A DNA stretch of 64,000 nucleotides from RGIG9079 sp964567845 (GTDB lineage Bacteria; Bacteroidota; Bacteroidia; Bacteroidales; Marinifilaceae). The notes under the pieces were generated by a model. The model was not told the DNA's origin. It ran no database searches and was given only the letters and a program-made list of their open reading frames with translations. The position numbers were made by a program, and so were the translations under genes. The DNA lies in the NCBI GenBank assembly GCA_964567845.1, contig CAZMOG010000001.1, positions 58,895 to 122,894 of the forward strand, read 5' to 3'. Positions 17,820 to 25,937 of this stretch are shown here, one piece after another. Every line of letters begins with the position of its first letter. Positions within the stretch are counted from its first letter, which is position 1.

Positions 17820-18318
17820 CTCTTCATATCCACATACTCCCTCCAGATTACTGATTCTAGTGTTCATTTCACCCGTGCATTTATGATTTCGGAGAATTAG
17901 GCTGCGTAATCCGGGCTTGCTGTATATTTACATCATAGAAAAAGAAGAAACGGATTCATCACCAACATCTAATATCTGGGAGAGGAACTACCGGGACAAT
18001 ACCGCAAATACCACAAAAGATACTTAAACTATATGCGCCAAATGCGTGAAAGAGGTTTACACTAACGTGTGATGCTATGCTGGCGGGGACATTGCACTAC
18101 CCATATACATCATCTTATCACGACTTACATTTTGATTGCAAAATTACATATATAAAACATAAAGCAAAAAGTTTTTCACAAAATTTCTAAATGCATGCCA
18201 TTGCGGCTTTGTGACAATTGAGAAAAATCCATCTATTAACATAACTTTAGGTTATTTAATCCGGGAGCTTGTTTTTATAAAACAAATATCATACATTTGC
18301 AGTAAATAAATAACAACT
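17820..18318. other. Non-coding left flank of the restriction-modification island
   Basis: There is no supportable gene. The stretch contains short decayed frames (for example a 19-residue tail RYLNYMRQMRERGLH around 18017-18065) but no recognisable transposase. TAATCCGGGCTTG (17907-17919) recurs as TAATCCGGGAGCTTG at 18257-18271. A promoter with TTG at 18269-18271, 20 bases and TACATTTG at 18292-18299 precedes the next ORF. AT content is higher than in gltX. Confidence 0.4.
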
Positions 18319-18498
18319 ATGGAACCAAAAAGTGGAGATAAGATGAAAGTTAATCCTAAACTAATAGGATTGAGCATCTGGATTGAGGGACAAGTCATTG
18401 ACATTGAGCGTAATCCTTTCATTGGATTGGTCATTGCAATCAAAGACGAGTTGGGACGTATATTCTTCGGTCAAATCAAATATTTTCTGCCTACATAA
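18319..18498 (+). CDS. Small protein upstream of a vapD remnant (probable antitoxin partner)
   Basis: 59 residues beginning MEPKSGDKMKVNPKLI. The core (IEGQVIDIERNPFIGLVIAI, DELGRIFFGQIKYF) is beta-rich, resembling small SH3-like barrels. I recall similar proteins beside VapD in Bacteroidetes, but I cannot verify it. Its stop codon overlaps the start of the vapD remnant as TAATG, the arrangement of a toxin-antitoxin pair. A promoter with TACATTTG lies 19 bases upstream. Role as antitoxin is an inference from position. Confidence 0.55.
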   Translation: MEPKSGDKMKVNPKLIGLSIWIEGQVIDIERNPFIGLVIAIKDELGRIFFGQIKYFLPT

Positions 18499-18605
18499 TG
18501 TTCGCAGTTGCATTTGACATAAACATTATAGATTTCCGTAAATACTACGGGAAACCATATAATAATGCATATTACGAAATCAAAAATATACTTCGTAGAT
18601 TTTGA
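18498..18605 (+). pseudogene. vapD: Truncated vapD (5' 35 codons only)
   Basis: The ATG in TAATG at 18498 opens a 35-codon frame: MFAVAFDINIIDF, KYYGKPYNNAYYEIKNIL, RRF and stop TGA at 18603-18605. The pattern FD...YYG.PYNNAYYEI...L..F is the N-terminal third of VapD endoribonucleases (normally about 90-95 residues), and the frame stops exactly where VapD continues with Gly-Phe. The remaining two thirds, including the second half of the Cas2-like fold, are absent up to dusB. The break coincides with the start of the restriction-modification genes, so the insertion or an associated deletion probably destroyed the toxin. Confidence 0.75.
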
Positions 18606-18670
18606 TACATAATCTCAATTTAAAGTTTTGTAGATACAGTAAAGATAGTAATAAGTCAAAGAGACTCAAA

Positions 18671-20023
18671 ATGGCAAATAAAATAATAGATTATCAAGAA
18701 ATTAAAATTAGAGACTTTTCTGATTTGGTTAAAGAACCTCAATATGAATTGTATTTCAACAATGGTGATAAAGAACGACAAGAAAATGGAACCCTACGAG
18801 TTCTATCACTCTTCTCGGGATGCGGAGGTATGGATATTGGTCTAGAAGGAGGTTTTATTTGCCATAAGCATTCTGTAACCAACCCAAGTTGGATACACCA
18901 TAGAATCAATGATGACTGGATTCTATTAAATCGTAATATATTCCGAACGGTCTTTGCATGCGACATCTTAGAGGAAGCACGCCTTACCTGGTTACGCTAT
19001 ATGTCTAGATACAATGTTAATCCCGATATTTATCACCTATCTAGCATTGTAGACCTTGTAAAACTACACAAAGAAGGAGGTAATATATTCCCCACAAACA
19101 TAGATATAGTTACAGGAGGATTCCCATGTCAAGATTTCAGCGTCGCAGGAAAGCGCAGGGGGTTTGATTCCCCTATTCTACACAATGGAGAAAAGACAAA
19201 CACAGATTCTCCATCAGAAGAAAACCGGGGTAAACTATACATGTGGATGAAACAAGTAATAGACATCGTACAACCCAAAATGTTTATTGCTGAAAATGTA
19301 AAAGGACTTGTTAGTCTTGGAGATGTAAAAAAAATTATTCAAAATGATTTTTCCTCTGCAAATGGAAATGATTACATTGTACTGGAACCTAAAATTTTAC
19401 ACGCTGCAAACTACGGAGTTCCTGAAAAAAGAGAACGCATTATTTTCATTGGAATTAAACGCTCTGCTCTCCATTCGAAGGCCATTGAGGCACTAGAACA
19501 AGAACAAGTTCCTATGGACTATAACCCCTACCCCGAACCCACGCACAATTATAATGTCAATAACATGAACCTCCATAACCCTGTAAGTTGTAGAAATATT
19601 TTCAAGGGGCTTCCAGAACCCATAGAATCTATTGATTTAGCACAACAAGTATATTCTTGCGCTAAGTTTTTAAGTAATGGTAGTCAGGGACAAACCGAAA
19701 TTGATATTGATGGATTAGCTCCAACTATTCGCTCAGAACACCATGGGAATATTGAATTTAGGAGACTATCATCTGAACATGGGGGAAAAATAATAGAGGA
19801 ACTATCCAAAGGAATGATCGAAAGGAGATTAACTCCCAGAGAATGTGCACTCATTCAAACATTCCCTCCCGACTATCCATTTGTTTTTCACAGATCAAAT
19901 TCAAAACGATATGCCGTAAGTCCTTCCAGTGCATACAAAGTAATAGGCAATGCAGTACCCCCAATATTAGCATATAACATTGCAAGAAGGATACAAGATG
20001 TATGGCCATTATATTTCCAATAA
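18671..20023 (+). CDS. DNA (cytosine-5-)-methyltransferase
   Basis: 450 residues. The ordered C5-methylase motifs are visible: motif I SLFSGCGGMDIGLEGG, motif IV GGFPCQDFSVAGKRRG with the catalytic PCQ cysteine, motif VI AENVKGLVSLG, motif VIII KRERIIFIGIKR, and motifs IX-X RLTPRECALIQTFPPDYPF and YKVIGNAVPP. It methylates cytosine in an unknown recognition site (the target-recognition region is residues about 290-390). The start ATG at 18671 (MANKIIDYQEIKI) is preferred over the TTG at 18602 because it is not preceded by the vapD remnant. It is followed after 1 base by the endonuclease ORF, so the two are co-translated. AT-rich relative to the flanking housekeeping genes. Confidence 0.94.
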   Translation: MANKIIDYQEIKIRDFSDLVKEPQYELYFNNGDKERQENGTLRVLSLFSGCGGMDIGLEGGFICHKHSVTNPSWIHHRINDDWILLNRNIFRTVFACDILEEARLTWLRYMSRYNVNPDIYHLSSIVDLVKLHKEGGNIFPTNIDIVTGGFPCQDFSVAGKRRGFDSPILHNGEKTNTDSPSEENRGKLYMWMKQVIDIVQPKMFIAENVKGLVSLGDVKKIIQNDFSSANGNDYIVLEPKILHAANYGVPEKRERIIFIGIKRSALHSKAIEALEQEQVPMDYNPYPEPTHNYNVNNMNLHNPVSCRNIFKGLPEPIESIDLAQQVYSCAKFLSNGSQGQTEIDIDGLAPTIRSEHHGNIEFRRLSSEHGGKIIEELSKGMIERRLTPRECALIQTFPPDYPFVFHRSNSKRYAVSPSSAYKVIGNAVPPILAYNIARRIQDVWPLYFQ

Positions 20024-20024
20024 A

Positions 20025-21143
20025 ATGAATAGAGAAAGTAAGATTATAGCTATAAGGAAGCAAGATATTGCTCTTGCGCATGAAGCATTTGTTGAACTAA
20101 TGAGTAATACAGAAGCCATTCTTAATATTGCAGCTCGTAAAGACCCTATGAAATATAAAGAATTAACAGCTTCATCATTAGAGTTATGCGCTGTAGAAAA
20201 AATAAAAATAGCGTGCACAAATTCTCCATTTAATGCTAACGAGGTAAAACTTATTTCTGGACAGAAATTTCCAGACATTGTTGCAGAAAAATATTATGGG
20301 ATAGAAATAAAATCAACAAAAAAAGATTGTTGGACATCCACAGGAAGCAGTATTGTTGAAACAACACGAATAGAAAACGTTGAAGACATTTATATGCTGT
20401 TTGGTAAACTCGGAGGGGATATTCCACAATTCAAATGTCGTCCTTACCAAGATGTTCTGTATGATATTGCTGTAACTCACTCACCAAGATACCTTATAAA
20501 TATGGAGTTAGATAAGGAAGATACTATATTTTCAAAAATGGGAACAACCTATGATGACTTCAGAACTTCCTCAGACTCCATATCATTAGCAAGGCATTAT
20601 TACAAACAACGAGCCAAGCAACAAAACCGTTTAGAAATGCCATGGTGGATAACTTCTGATAATCTCGAGAAGGGGCATTCATTTAATATCAAGTTATGGA
20701 ATTCACTCACTCCACTAGAAAAAAGGGAATTACAGACAAAATGTATGATTCTTTTTCCAGAAGCTCTCAATCCTGCAAGAAGCAACACCAAATATAACAA
20801 CACCACCCTTTGGCTATGTTCATACAATCAGATTGTAAATCCTAACATCCGAGATTTGTATTCAGCGGGTGGTAAAATAACACATGTCAATTACAAAAGG
20901 CTAAAACAACCAGTAGCACAGGTCTTTAACATAATAGTGGATTATTCTGATGACATTAAAGCAATGCTTCATCGCCCTTCTGAAGAGCTATTAATGATGA
21001 TCAGAGACTATAATCCTATACTTTTAAACAACAATGACATGTACGAAGAATGGCTCAATATATGTTCTACATTTGCACAAAAATATAACATACCACTTAG
21101 AGCATGGATTGAAAACAAACCCCACTTTTTGTTTTCAAAGTAA
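20025..21143 (+). CDS. Type II restriction endonuclease (PD-(D/E)XK type)
   Basis: 372 residues. The sequence GQKFPDIVAEKYYGIEIKSTKKD supplies PD, 10 residues and EIK, a catalytic PD...ExK set. It is followed by STGSSIVETTRIENVEDIYMLFGKLGG, a conserved block seen in a family of Type II enzymes that I cannot name with certainty. The adjacent C5-methyltransferase, ATG 1 base after its stop, makes a Type II pair. The recognition sequence cannot be read. The start at 20025 (MNRESKIIAIRKQD) is chosen; an in-frame ATG at 19998 within the methylase is possible. Confidence 0.72.
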   Translation: MNRESKIIAIRKQDIALAHEAFVELMSNTEAILNIAARKDPMKYKELTASSLELCAVEKIKIACTNSPFNANEVKLISGQKFPDIVAEKYYGIEIKSTKKDCWTSTGSSIVETTRIENVEDIYMLFGKLGGDIPQFKCRPYQDVLYDIAVTHSPRYLINMELDKEDTIFSKMGTTYDDFRTSSDSISLARHYYKQRAKQQNRLEMPWWITSDNLEKGHSFNIKLWNSLTPLEKRELQTKCMILFPEALNPARSNTKYNNTTLWLCSYNQIVNPNIRDLYSAGGKITHVNYKRLKQPVAQVFNIIVDYSDDIKAMLHRPSEELLMMIRDYNPILLNNNDMYEEWLNICSTFAQKYNIPLRAWIENKPHFLFSK

Positions 21144-21179
21144 CAAGTTATCGAAAAAAATTAGTCATTTTTCAAAAAC

Positions 21180-22154
21180 TTACTGATACCGCTCTTCAAT
21201 TTCGTTAAAGATGCTCCACAATGACTCTTTGTCGTTGGCCTGGAGCATACGGATACGAAGATCGCGGAAGTTGGGCAATCCCTTAAACATGGCTGCCATG
21301 TGACGGCGCATATGAAGTATGCCTCGCACCTCATCAATCCAATCCATTGAAAGCTCAATCTGCTCCTTTAAAATTGAAAGTTGTTCTGCAACACTCAGGT
21401 CAGGAAGAATTTCACCTGTCTCAAAATAGTGTTTGATTTGACGAAAAATCCAGGGTTTTCCAATGGTGGCACGTCCAATCATAACACCATCTACTCCATA
21501 TTTCTCGAAAGCCTCCTTTGCCTTTTGAGGGGTGGTTATATCTCCATTTCCAAGAATAGGTATTTTTATGCGAGGATTCGCTTTGACACGTCCAATGGGT
21601 TCCCAATCAGCCTCGCCCGTGTACATTTGTGAACGAGTTCTGCCATGAATGGCAAGAGCCTGAATACCCACATCCTGAAGCTGCTCTGCAACCGAATCGA
21701 TAATGATATTGTCACAATCCCACCCCAAACGGGTCTTTGCAGTTACAGGGATATTAACAGCCTTGACAACCTGTTTTGCCATTTCAACCATTAGCGGAAT
21801 ATCACGCAACAAACCGGCTCCGGCTCCTTTTGCAGCCACACGCTTCACAGGACAACCGAAATTTATGTCGACAAAGTCAGGTTTTACGGCCTCGACAATC
21901 TTTGCGGCCTCGACCATTGAGTCGATAAAACGGCCATATATCTGAATTGTTACAGGACGCTCGCTCTCGTCAATGGTAAGTTTCTGCAATGATTTGTTAA
22001 CCTCGCGCACCAGAGCATCGGCCGAGACGAACTCGGAGTAGAGCCAATCTGCCCCATATTTTTTACAAAACTTTCTGAACGGAGGGTTGGTTACATCCTC
22101 CATCGGTGCCAAAATCAAGGGTCTATCGCCCACCTCTACTCCTGCTATCTTCAT
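21180..22154 (-). CDS. dusB: tRNA-dihydrouridine synthase B
   Basis: 324 residues. FMN-binding Dus barrel: LAPMEDVTNPPFRKFCKKYGADW, QIYGRF, DINFGCPVKRVAAKGAGAGLL with the catalytic Cys in GCP, AIHGRTRSQMYTGEADW, ILGNGDITTPQKA and VDGVMIGRATIGKPW. It reduces uridines in tRNA. The ATG at 22154 (MKIAGVEVGDRPLILAPMEDV) fits the family; a longer frame to 22196 is unlikely. It is a single-gene unit between the R-M island and the hypothetical gene, divergent from the latter. Confidence 0.94.
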   Translation of the reverse strand: MKIAGVEVGDRPLILAPMEDVTNPPFRKFCKKYGADWLYSEFVSADALVREVNKSLQKLTIDESERPVTIQIYGRFIDSMVEAAKIVEAVKPDFVDINFGCPVKRVAAKGAGAGLLRDIPLMVEMAKQVVKAVNIPVTAKTRLGWDCDNIIIDSVAEQLQDVGIQALAIHGRTRSQMYTGEADWEPIGRVKANPRIKIPILGNGDITTPQKAKEAFEKYGVDGVMIGRATIGKPWIFRQIKHYFETGEILPDLSVAEQLSILKEQIELSMDWIDEVRGILHMRRHMAAMFKGLPNFRDLRIRMLQANDKESLWSIFNEIEERYQ

Positions 22155-22282
22155 AACTTTCAATTTGGTTGCAAAGGTATAAAAAGAGAGAGCCAAACGA
22201 AAATTTTTGAAAAAAGATATTTATCAAGGTTAAACTTTCAAAAATGGGGCAATCTGTTAGTTTTATATTGTAATTTTGAGGC

Positions 22283-22834
22283 ATGAAAACGGTACTATCC
22301 ATACTTTTAACTCTAATTTTCTCAATTCATACAGTTTGGGGACAGGAGGATGGCTGGGAGTGGCATAAGGTTGAAACTCCTGAGGGGATAACATTTTCTA
22401 TGCCGGGCGAGACCGCTCATGAGTTTTCCATTCAAGATGGTGTTCCTACCCACATTTACAAGAGTCGTGATTTGAACTGTATTTTTGGGGTTGTATGTTC
22501 GAACTTTTCAAACAAAAAGGAGATGCTATCACCGGAATATCACGGCAGCTTGGTTGAGATTTTGAAATCGGGCTCAATTCCAAAAGAGGAGTACGGCAAA
22601 TTGGTTTCCGAGCAACTGATCCAGAAAGAGCTACCATTGATATACGAAATCAACTATACCACTATGAACGACAAAATTCAGTGGAGTTATATAAAACGGT
22701 TTATCATTACCGAGAGTCATATATACCAATTCAACATTGGTGCAAAGACCCGCAATACAGACCAATTGAAGTTTGAGTCAACCCTATTCTTTGACTCGGC
22801 ACAAATAACAAATGAAGAGGGGGCAATTCCCTAA
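22283..22834 (+). CDS. Exported protein of unknown function
   Basis: 183 residues with an N-terminal signal peptide (KTVLSILLTLIFSIHTVWG, probably cleaved before QEDGW). The mature part has about six beta strands and no motif I recognise. WSYIKRFIITESHIYQF near the C-terminus resembles the end of lipocalin- or LolA-like sheets, but this is weak. No obvious partner; the stop lies in the loop of a terminator hairpin. Confidence 0.6.
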   Translation: MKTVLSILLTLIFSIHTVWGQEDGWEWHKVETPEGITFSMPGETAHEFSIQDGVPTHIYKSRDLNCIFGVVCSNFSNKKEMLSPEYHGSLVEILKSGSIPKEEYGKLVSEQLIQKELPLIYEINYTTMNDKIQWSYIKRFIITESHIYQFNIGAKTRNTDQLKFESTLFFDSAQITNEEGAIP

Positions 22835-22847
22835 AACTGCCCCCTTT
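22819..22847 (+). terminator. Terminator hairpin overlapping the stop of the hypothetical gene
   Basis: GGGGGCA (22819-22825) pairs with TGCCCCC (22838-22844), followed by TTT. It terminates the plus-strand gene and lies just downstream of the aro operon's last stop (22854) on the minus strand. Confidence 0.75.
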
Positions 22848-22853
22848 CTGATA

Positions 22854-23948
22854 TTACTCGCTCATTAACTGAGTCTGACGATCGATTGATGCCTGGTGAA
22901 TGGCCTTAAATACCTTGTCTACAAAGTCAAGATCAAGATTATTATCGCCTGCCTGTTTGTGAACCTTCGCAAGAATATCATCCCAACGACCAGACTGCAA
23001 TACAGTAATATTGTTCTGTTTTTTGTAGTTTCCTATCTTCTCGGCAACTCTCATTCTGCGGCCCAACAACTGAATCAAATCGGTATCAAGATCATCAATA
23101 TAACTTCTTAACTCATCAAGATTCTCATTGAATTGACTGTTATCGGTTTTGGTTGCTCGAATAATCAACTTATCGAGCATTGCCTTCATTTCGCAAGGAA
23201 CGTACTGTTGCTTTGAATCACTCAATGCCACATCGGGATTATTGTGTGATTCCACCATCAAACCATCAAAACCCAAATCCATGGCCTTTTGCGCCAACTC
23301 AGGTATCAACTCGCGCTTTCCTGCCATGTGGCTTGGATCTACAATAATCATCATTTCAGGAAAACGGCGACGCAACTCTACCGGTAACTCCCACTGTGGC
23401 TGGTTTCTGTATTTTGATTTGCCGTATGTTGAGAAACCACGGTGAATAACACCCAATTTCTTTATGCCGGCAAGATTTAAGCGCTCCAAAGCTCCAATCC
23501 ACAAATCAACATCGGGGTTTACAGGATTCTTTACCAATACAGGTATATCAACACCCTTAAGCGCATCAGCCAACTCCTGCATGGCAAATGGGTTTGCCGA
23601 AGTTCTTGCTCCAATCCACAACATATCCATTCCTGCCTTTAGAGCCTCGTAAACATGTTTTGTGTTTGCCACCTCGGTGGTTATCTTCATTCCCAACTCT
23701 TTCTGGATTCTGCGCATCCAAGGCAGCCCCTCGGAACCTATTCCCTCGAAACATCCGGGGCGTGTGCGAGGTTTCCATATTCCTGCTCTGAAGATATTCA
23801 CTCCCTGTGCCTTTAGTTGCTTAGCAGTGTCAAGCATCTGCTCCTCGCTTTCGGCACTACATGGTCCTGCAATTATTGCCGGTACCTGCTGATTGTCAAA
23901 GATTCCCCACTCTGAAGCGGGAATTAAATCCAACTGAACATTTGCCAT
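22854..23948 (-). CDS. Bifunctional 3-deoxy-7-phosphoheptulonate synthase / chorismate mutase
   Basis: 364 residues. The N-terminal 260 residues are a KDSA/DAHPS type I-beta synthase: IIAGPCSAESEEQMLDTAKQ, VNIFRAGIWKPRTRPGCFEG, NPFAMQELAD, VLVKNPVNPDVDLWIGALERL (given in pieces), and PSHMAGKRELIPELAQKAM. The C-terminal 90 residues (LDELRSYIDDLDTDLIQLLGRRMRVAEKI, in pieces) are an AroQ-type chorismate mutase. It makes DAHP from PEP and E4P and converts chorismate to prephenate. This fusion is common in Bacteroidetes. It is the last gene of pheA-tyrA-this, 24 bases behind tyrA. Confidence 0.93.
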   Translation of the reverse strand: MANVQLDLIPASEWGIFDNQQVPAIIAGPCSAESEEQMLDTAKQLKAQGVNIFRAGIWKPRTRPGCFEGIGSEGLPWMRRIQKELGMKITTEVANTKHVYEALKAGMDMLWIGARTSANPFAMQELADALKGVDIPVLVKNPVNPDVDLWIGALERLNLAGIKKLGVIHRGFSTYGKSKYRNQPQWELPVELRRRFPEMMIIVDPSHMAGKRELIPELAQKAMDLGFDGLMVESHNNPDVALSDSKQQYVPCEMKAMLDKLIIRATKTDNSQFNENLDELRSYIDDLDTDLIQLLGRRMRVAEKIGNYKKQNNITVLQSGRWDDILAKVHKQAGDNNLDLDFVDKVFKAIHQASIDRQTQLMSE

Positions 23949-23972
23949 AATCTCTATATTTTATATTCCTAA

Positions 23973-24815
23973 TTATCTTATAATTCTCTTAATCCTGTTC
24001 GCCCCCTGAATAAGTTCCTTAATTGCTGCCTCGTCCATCTCGTCGATTGCCTTACGGAAAGCTCCTATCTTCTCTATATAGGTATCAAGAACTGCCAGAA
24101 CATTGTCGCGATTCTGCATAAAAATCGGAACCCACATCTCCGGGCTACTCTTAGCCAGACGGGCTGTCGATGCAAAACCTCCTGCTGCCAAATCAAATAT
24201 GTGACGATCATTCTTCTCACGCTCCAATACTGTCAACGCCAAAGCGTATGAAATTACATGTGAGACGTGCGACACGTATGCGGTATGAACATCGTGCTGA
24301 GCCGACGAAAGATGTATCAAACGCATATTCAGTGCATCATACATTTTTTGAATAGTAGCCAATGCTCGCATATCGCTCTCCTCGGCATCGCAGATAATAC
24401 CGGCGCGTCCATCAAACAATCCGCTCATTGCCGCTCTTGGGCCTGAATACTCGGTTCCCGACATTGGGTGTCCAAGCACAAATTGTCCGCGTTTAGGGTG
24501 ATATTTAACCACATTTGCTATCAACCCCTTTGTTGAGCAGACATCGGTTACAATCTGCTTCTCCGATACCTTATCCAATATTTGTGGAATAAGTTTCACC
24601 GCTCCGCTTACAGGTATTGCAACAATAATTATATCACTCCCGGCAATACACTCGTCAAGAGTTGCCACCTCATCAATGATTCCCAAATCTTTGGCAACCT
24701 GGACATTCAATGGGTTCTGCTCAACACCTAATATCTTCTCGGCAAAACCATTCTTCTTTAAATCTATTGCTATCGAGCCACCTATAAGACCCGTTCCTAT
24801 TACTCCTACTACCAT
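23973..24815 (-). CDS. tyrA: Prephenate dehydrogenase
   Basis: 280 residues. Rossmann motif GVIGTGLIGGSIAIDLKKNG at the N-terminus, then CSTKG, VLGHPMSGTEYSGPRAAM and HVSHVISYALALTVL in the order of TyrA. It oxidatively decarboxylates prephenate to 4-hydroxyphenylpyruvate. The start at 24815 is 5 bases after the pheA stop. Compared with Bacteroides, where an aminotransferase gene usually lies between pheA and this region, the aminotransferase is absent here. Confidence 0.92.
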   Translation of the reverse strand: MVVGVIGTGLIGGSIAIDLKKNGFAEKILGVEQNPLNVQVAKDLGIIDEVATLDECIAGSDIIIVAIPVSGAVKLIPQILDKVSEKQIVTDVCSTKGLIANVVKYHPKRGQFVLGHPMSGTEYSGPRAAMSGLFDGRAGIICDAEESDMRALATIQKMYDALNMRLIHLSSAQHDVHTAYVSHVSHVISYALALTVLEREKNDRHIFDLAAGGFASTARLAKSSPEMWVPIFMQNRDNVLAVLDTYIEKIGAFRKAIDEMDEAAIKELIQGANRIKRIIR

Positions 24816-24820
24816 GCCTC

Positions 24821-25642
24821 TTATCCAAAACTTTTATACTCTCCAAGAACCTCTATGTCTGCAACCAATGGTCTTACCGCATCGACAGCTTTCCTATAGC
24901 GATCAAAATCGTTGAACTTCAAATCCACATAGAAGAAGTATTGCCACTCCTTTCCGACAATCGGTAATGATTGTATTTTGGTCAAGTTTAACTCATAGAA
25001 CGAGAAAATTGACAATATGTGTGACAAACTTCCCTGCTGGTGCGGCAAGGTAAAGCACAACGATGCCTTATTTATTTCGTACGAGGGCACAGATAATCTG
25101 TCATCCATGATAAGGAAACGGGTGAAGTTCTGTTTATGCGTCTCTATGCTTGGCGCTAACACCTCCAAACCGAAAAGTTCTGCCGCCAAGGTCGATGCTA
25201 TTGCTCCTACCGTTCTGTCACCACGAGCAGCCACCTCGCGTGCAGCAGATGCTGTATCCGATGCCTCGACCAAGCGAATATGCGGATACTCCTTAAAGAA
25301 CTCACGACATTGGGCAATTGCCATATAGTGTGAATGTACCTCTTTCAACTCCTCGATTTTTACACCCGGCATTACAAGTAGATTCTGACGTATGGGCAGA
25401 AAAACCTCGCCCTTAATTGCTTTACCATATTTGTGAAGTAGGGCATAATTTGGCAATAATGCGCCAGCCACTGTATTCTCGATAGCCATTATTAAACCAT
25501 CGGCTTCTCCTTTATTTACCTGTTCAAATTCATCTTCAAAGTTGGCACAAGGCAAAATTTCTACCTCTTTTCCATAAAAAATTCGTGCTGCCTCTTCGTG
25601 AAAACAACCCTGAATACCCTGAATTGCAATTTTACTGTTCAT
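24821..25642 (-). CDS. pheA: Prephenate dehydratase
   Basis: 273 residues. Catalytic domain: AIQGIQGCFHEEAARIFYG, MAIENTVAGALLPNYALL, and the NFTRFLIM motif that ends the domain. A C-terminal ACT domain (LPHQQGSLSHILSIFSFYELNLTKIQSLP, in pieces) senses phenylalanine. It converts prephenate to phenylpyruvate. First gene of pheA-tyrA-DAHPS/CM; a Tyr/Phe leader peptide and an attenuator precede it by 11-155 bases, which suggests transcription control by charged tRNA-Phe/Tyr. Confidence 0.95.
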   Translation of the reverse strand: MNSKIAIQGIQGCFHEEAARIFYGKEVEILPCANFEDEFEQVNKGEADGLIMAIENTVAGALLPNYALLHKYGKAIKGEVFLPIRQNLLVMPGVKIEELKEVHSHYMAIAQCREFFKEYPHIRLVEASDTASAAREVAARGDRTVGAIASTLAAELFGLEVLAPSIETHKQNFTRFLIMDDRLSVPSYEINKASLCFTLPHQQGSLSHILSIFSFYELNLTKIQSLPIVGKEWQYFFYVDLKFNDFDRYRKAVDAVRPLVADIEVLGEYKSFG

Positions 25643-25653
25643 AACTCTTAATT

Positions 25654-25679
25654 AAAAAAGCCCCGAGTTTTCGGGGCTT
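25654..25679 (-). terminator. Attenuator terminator immediately upstream of pheA
   Basis: Read on the minus strand: AAGCCCCGA, AAAC, TCGGGGCTT, then six Ts, ending 11 bases before the pheA ATG. It is a perfect intrinsic terminator placed between a leader peptide and its biosynthetic operon. The minus-strand segment UGGGGU (plus 25726-25731), three bases after the leader stop codon, can pair with GCCCCG of the terminator stem (four G-C and two G-U pairs) and thus act as the antiterminator. Confidence 0.85.
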
Positions 25680-25732
25680 CAATATGATTAACTTTTAAAT
25701 TTCTATCCTATATTTACATATCACGACCCCAT

Positions 25733-25798
25733 TTACTCTTTTCTGCTAAAAAAGTAAAAGTAAAAATAACCGTAGCTATTAAATCGTGTTGTCTTCAT
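25733..25798 (-). CDS. Aromatic leader peptide of the pheA operon
   Basis: A 21-codon ORF starting at 25798: MKTTRFNS, then YGYFYFYFF, then SRKE and stop. Eight of nine residues in the middle are Tyr or Phe. It lies 53 bases before the attenuator and 90 bases before pheA. In the usual model, the ribosome stalls on Tyr/Phe codons when charged tRNAs are scarce, freeing the antiterminator; it reaches the stop when they are abundant, and the terminator forms. It is an unmistakable leader peptide; its gene name in other species is pheL. Confidence 0.9.
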   Translation of the reverse strand: MKTTRFNSYGYFYFYFFSRKE

Positions 25799-25937
25799 AA
25801 TTTGTGATATTTTCGCTACAAATATATATGCTATTTTGATTCGTTGTTCACCATACCCCAATTTTTTTTGATATTTTTTCATAGCTACTTTTTTTATACC
25901 TTTACGTTTTGAATTTTTTAAAGCACAATACGGAGAT

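Noticed and set aside
18017..18065. Short frame ending RYLNYMRQMRERGLH as a transposase remnant
   Set aside because: Too short and without recognisable catalytic residues; left as unassigned decayed sequence.
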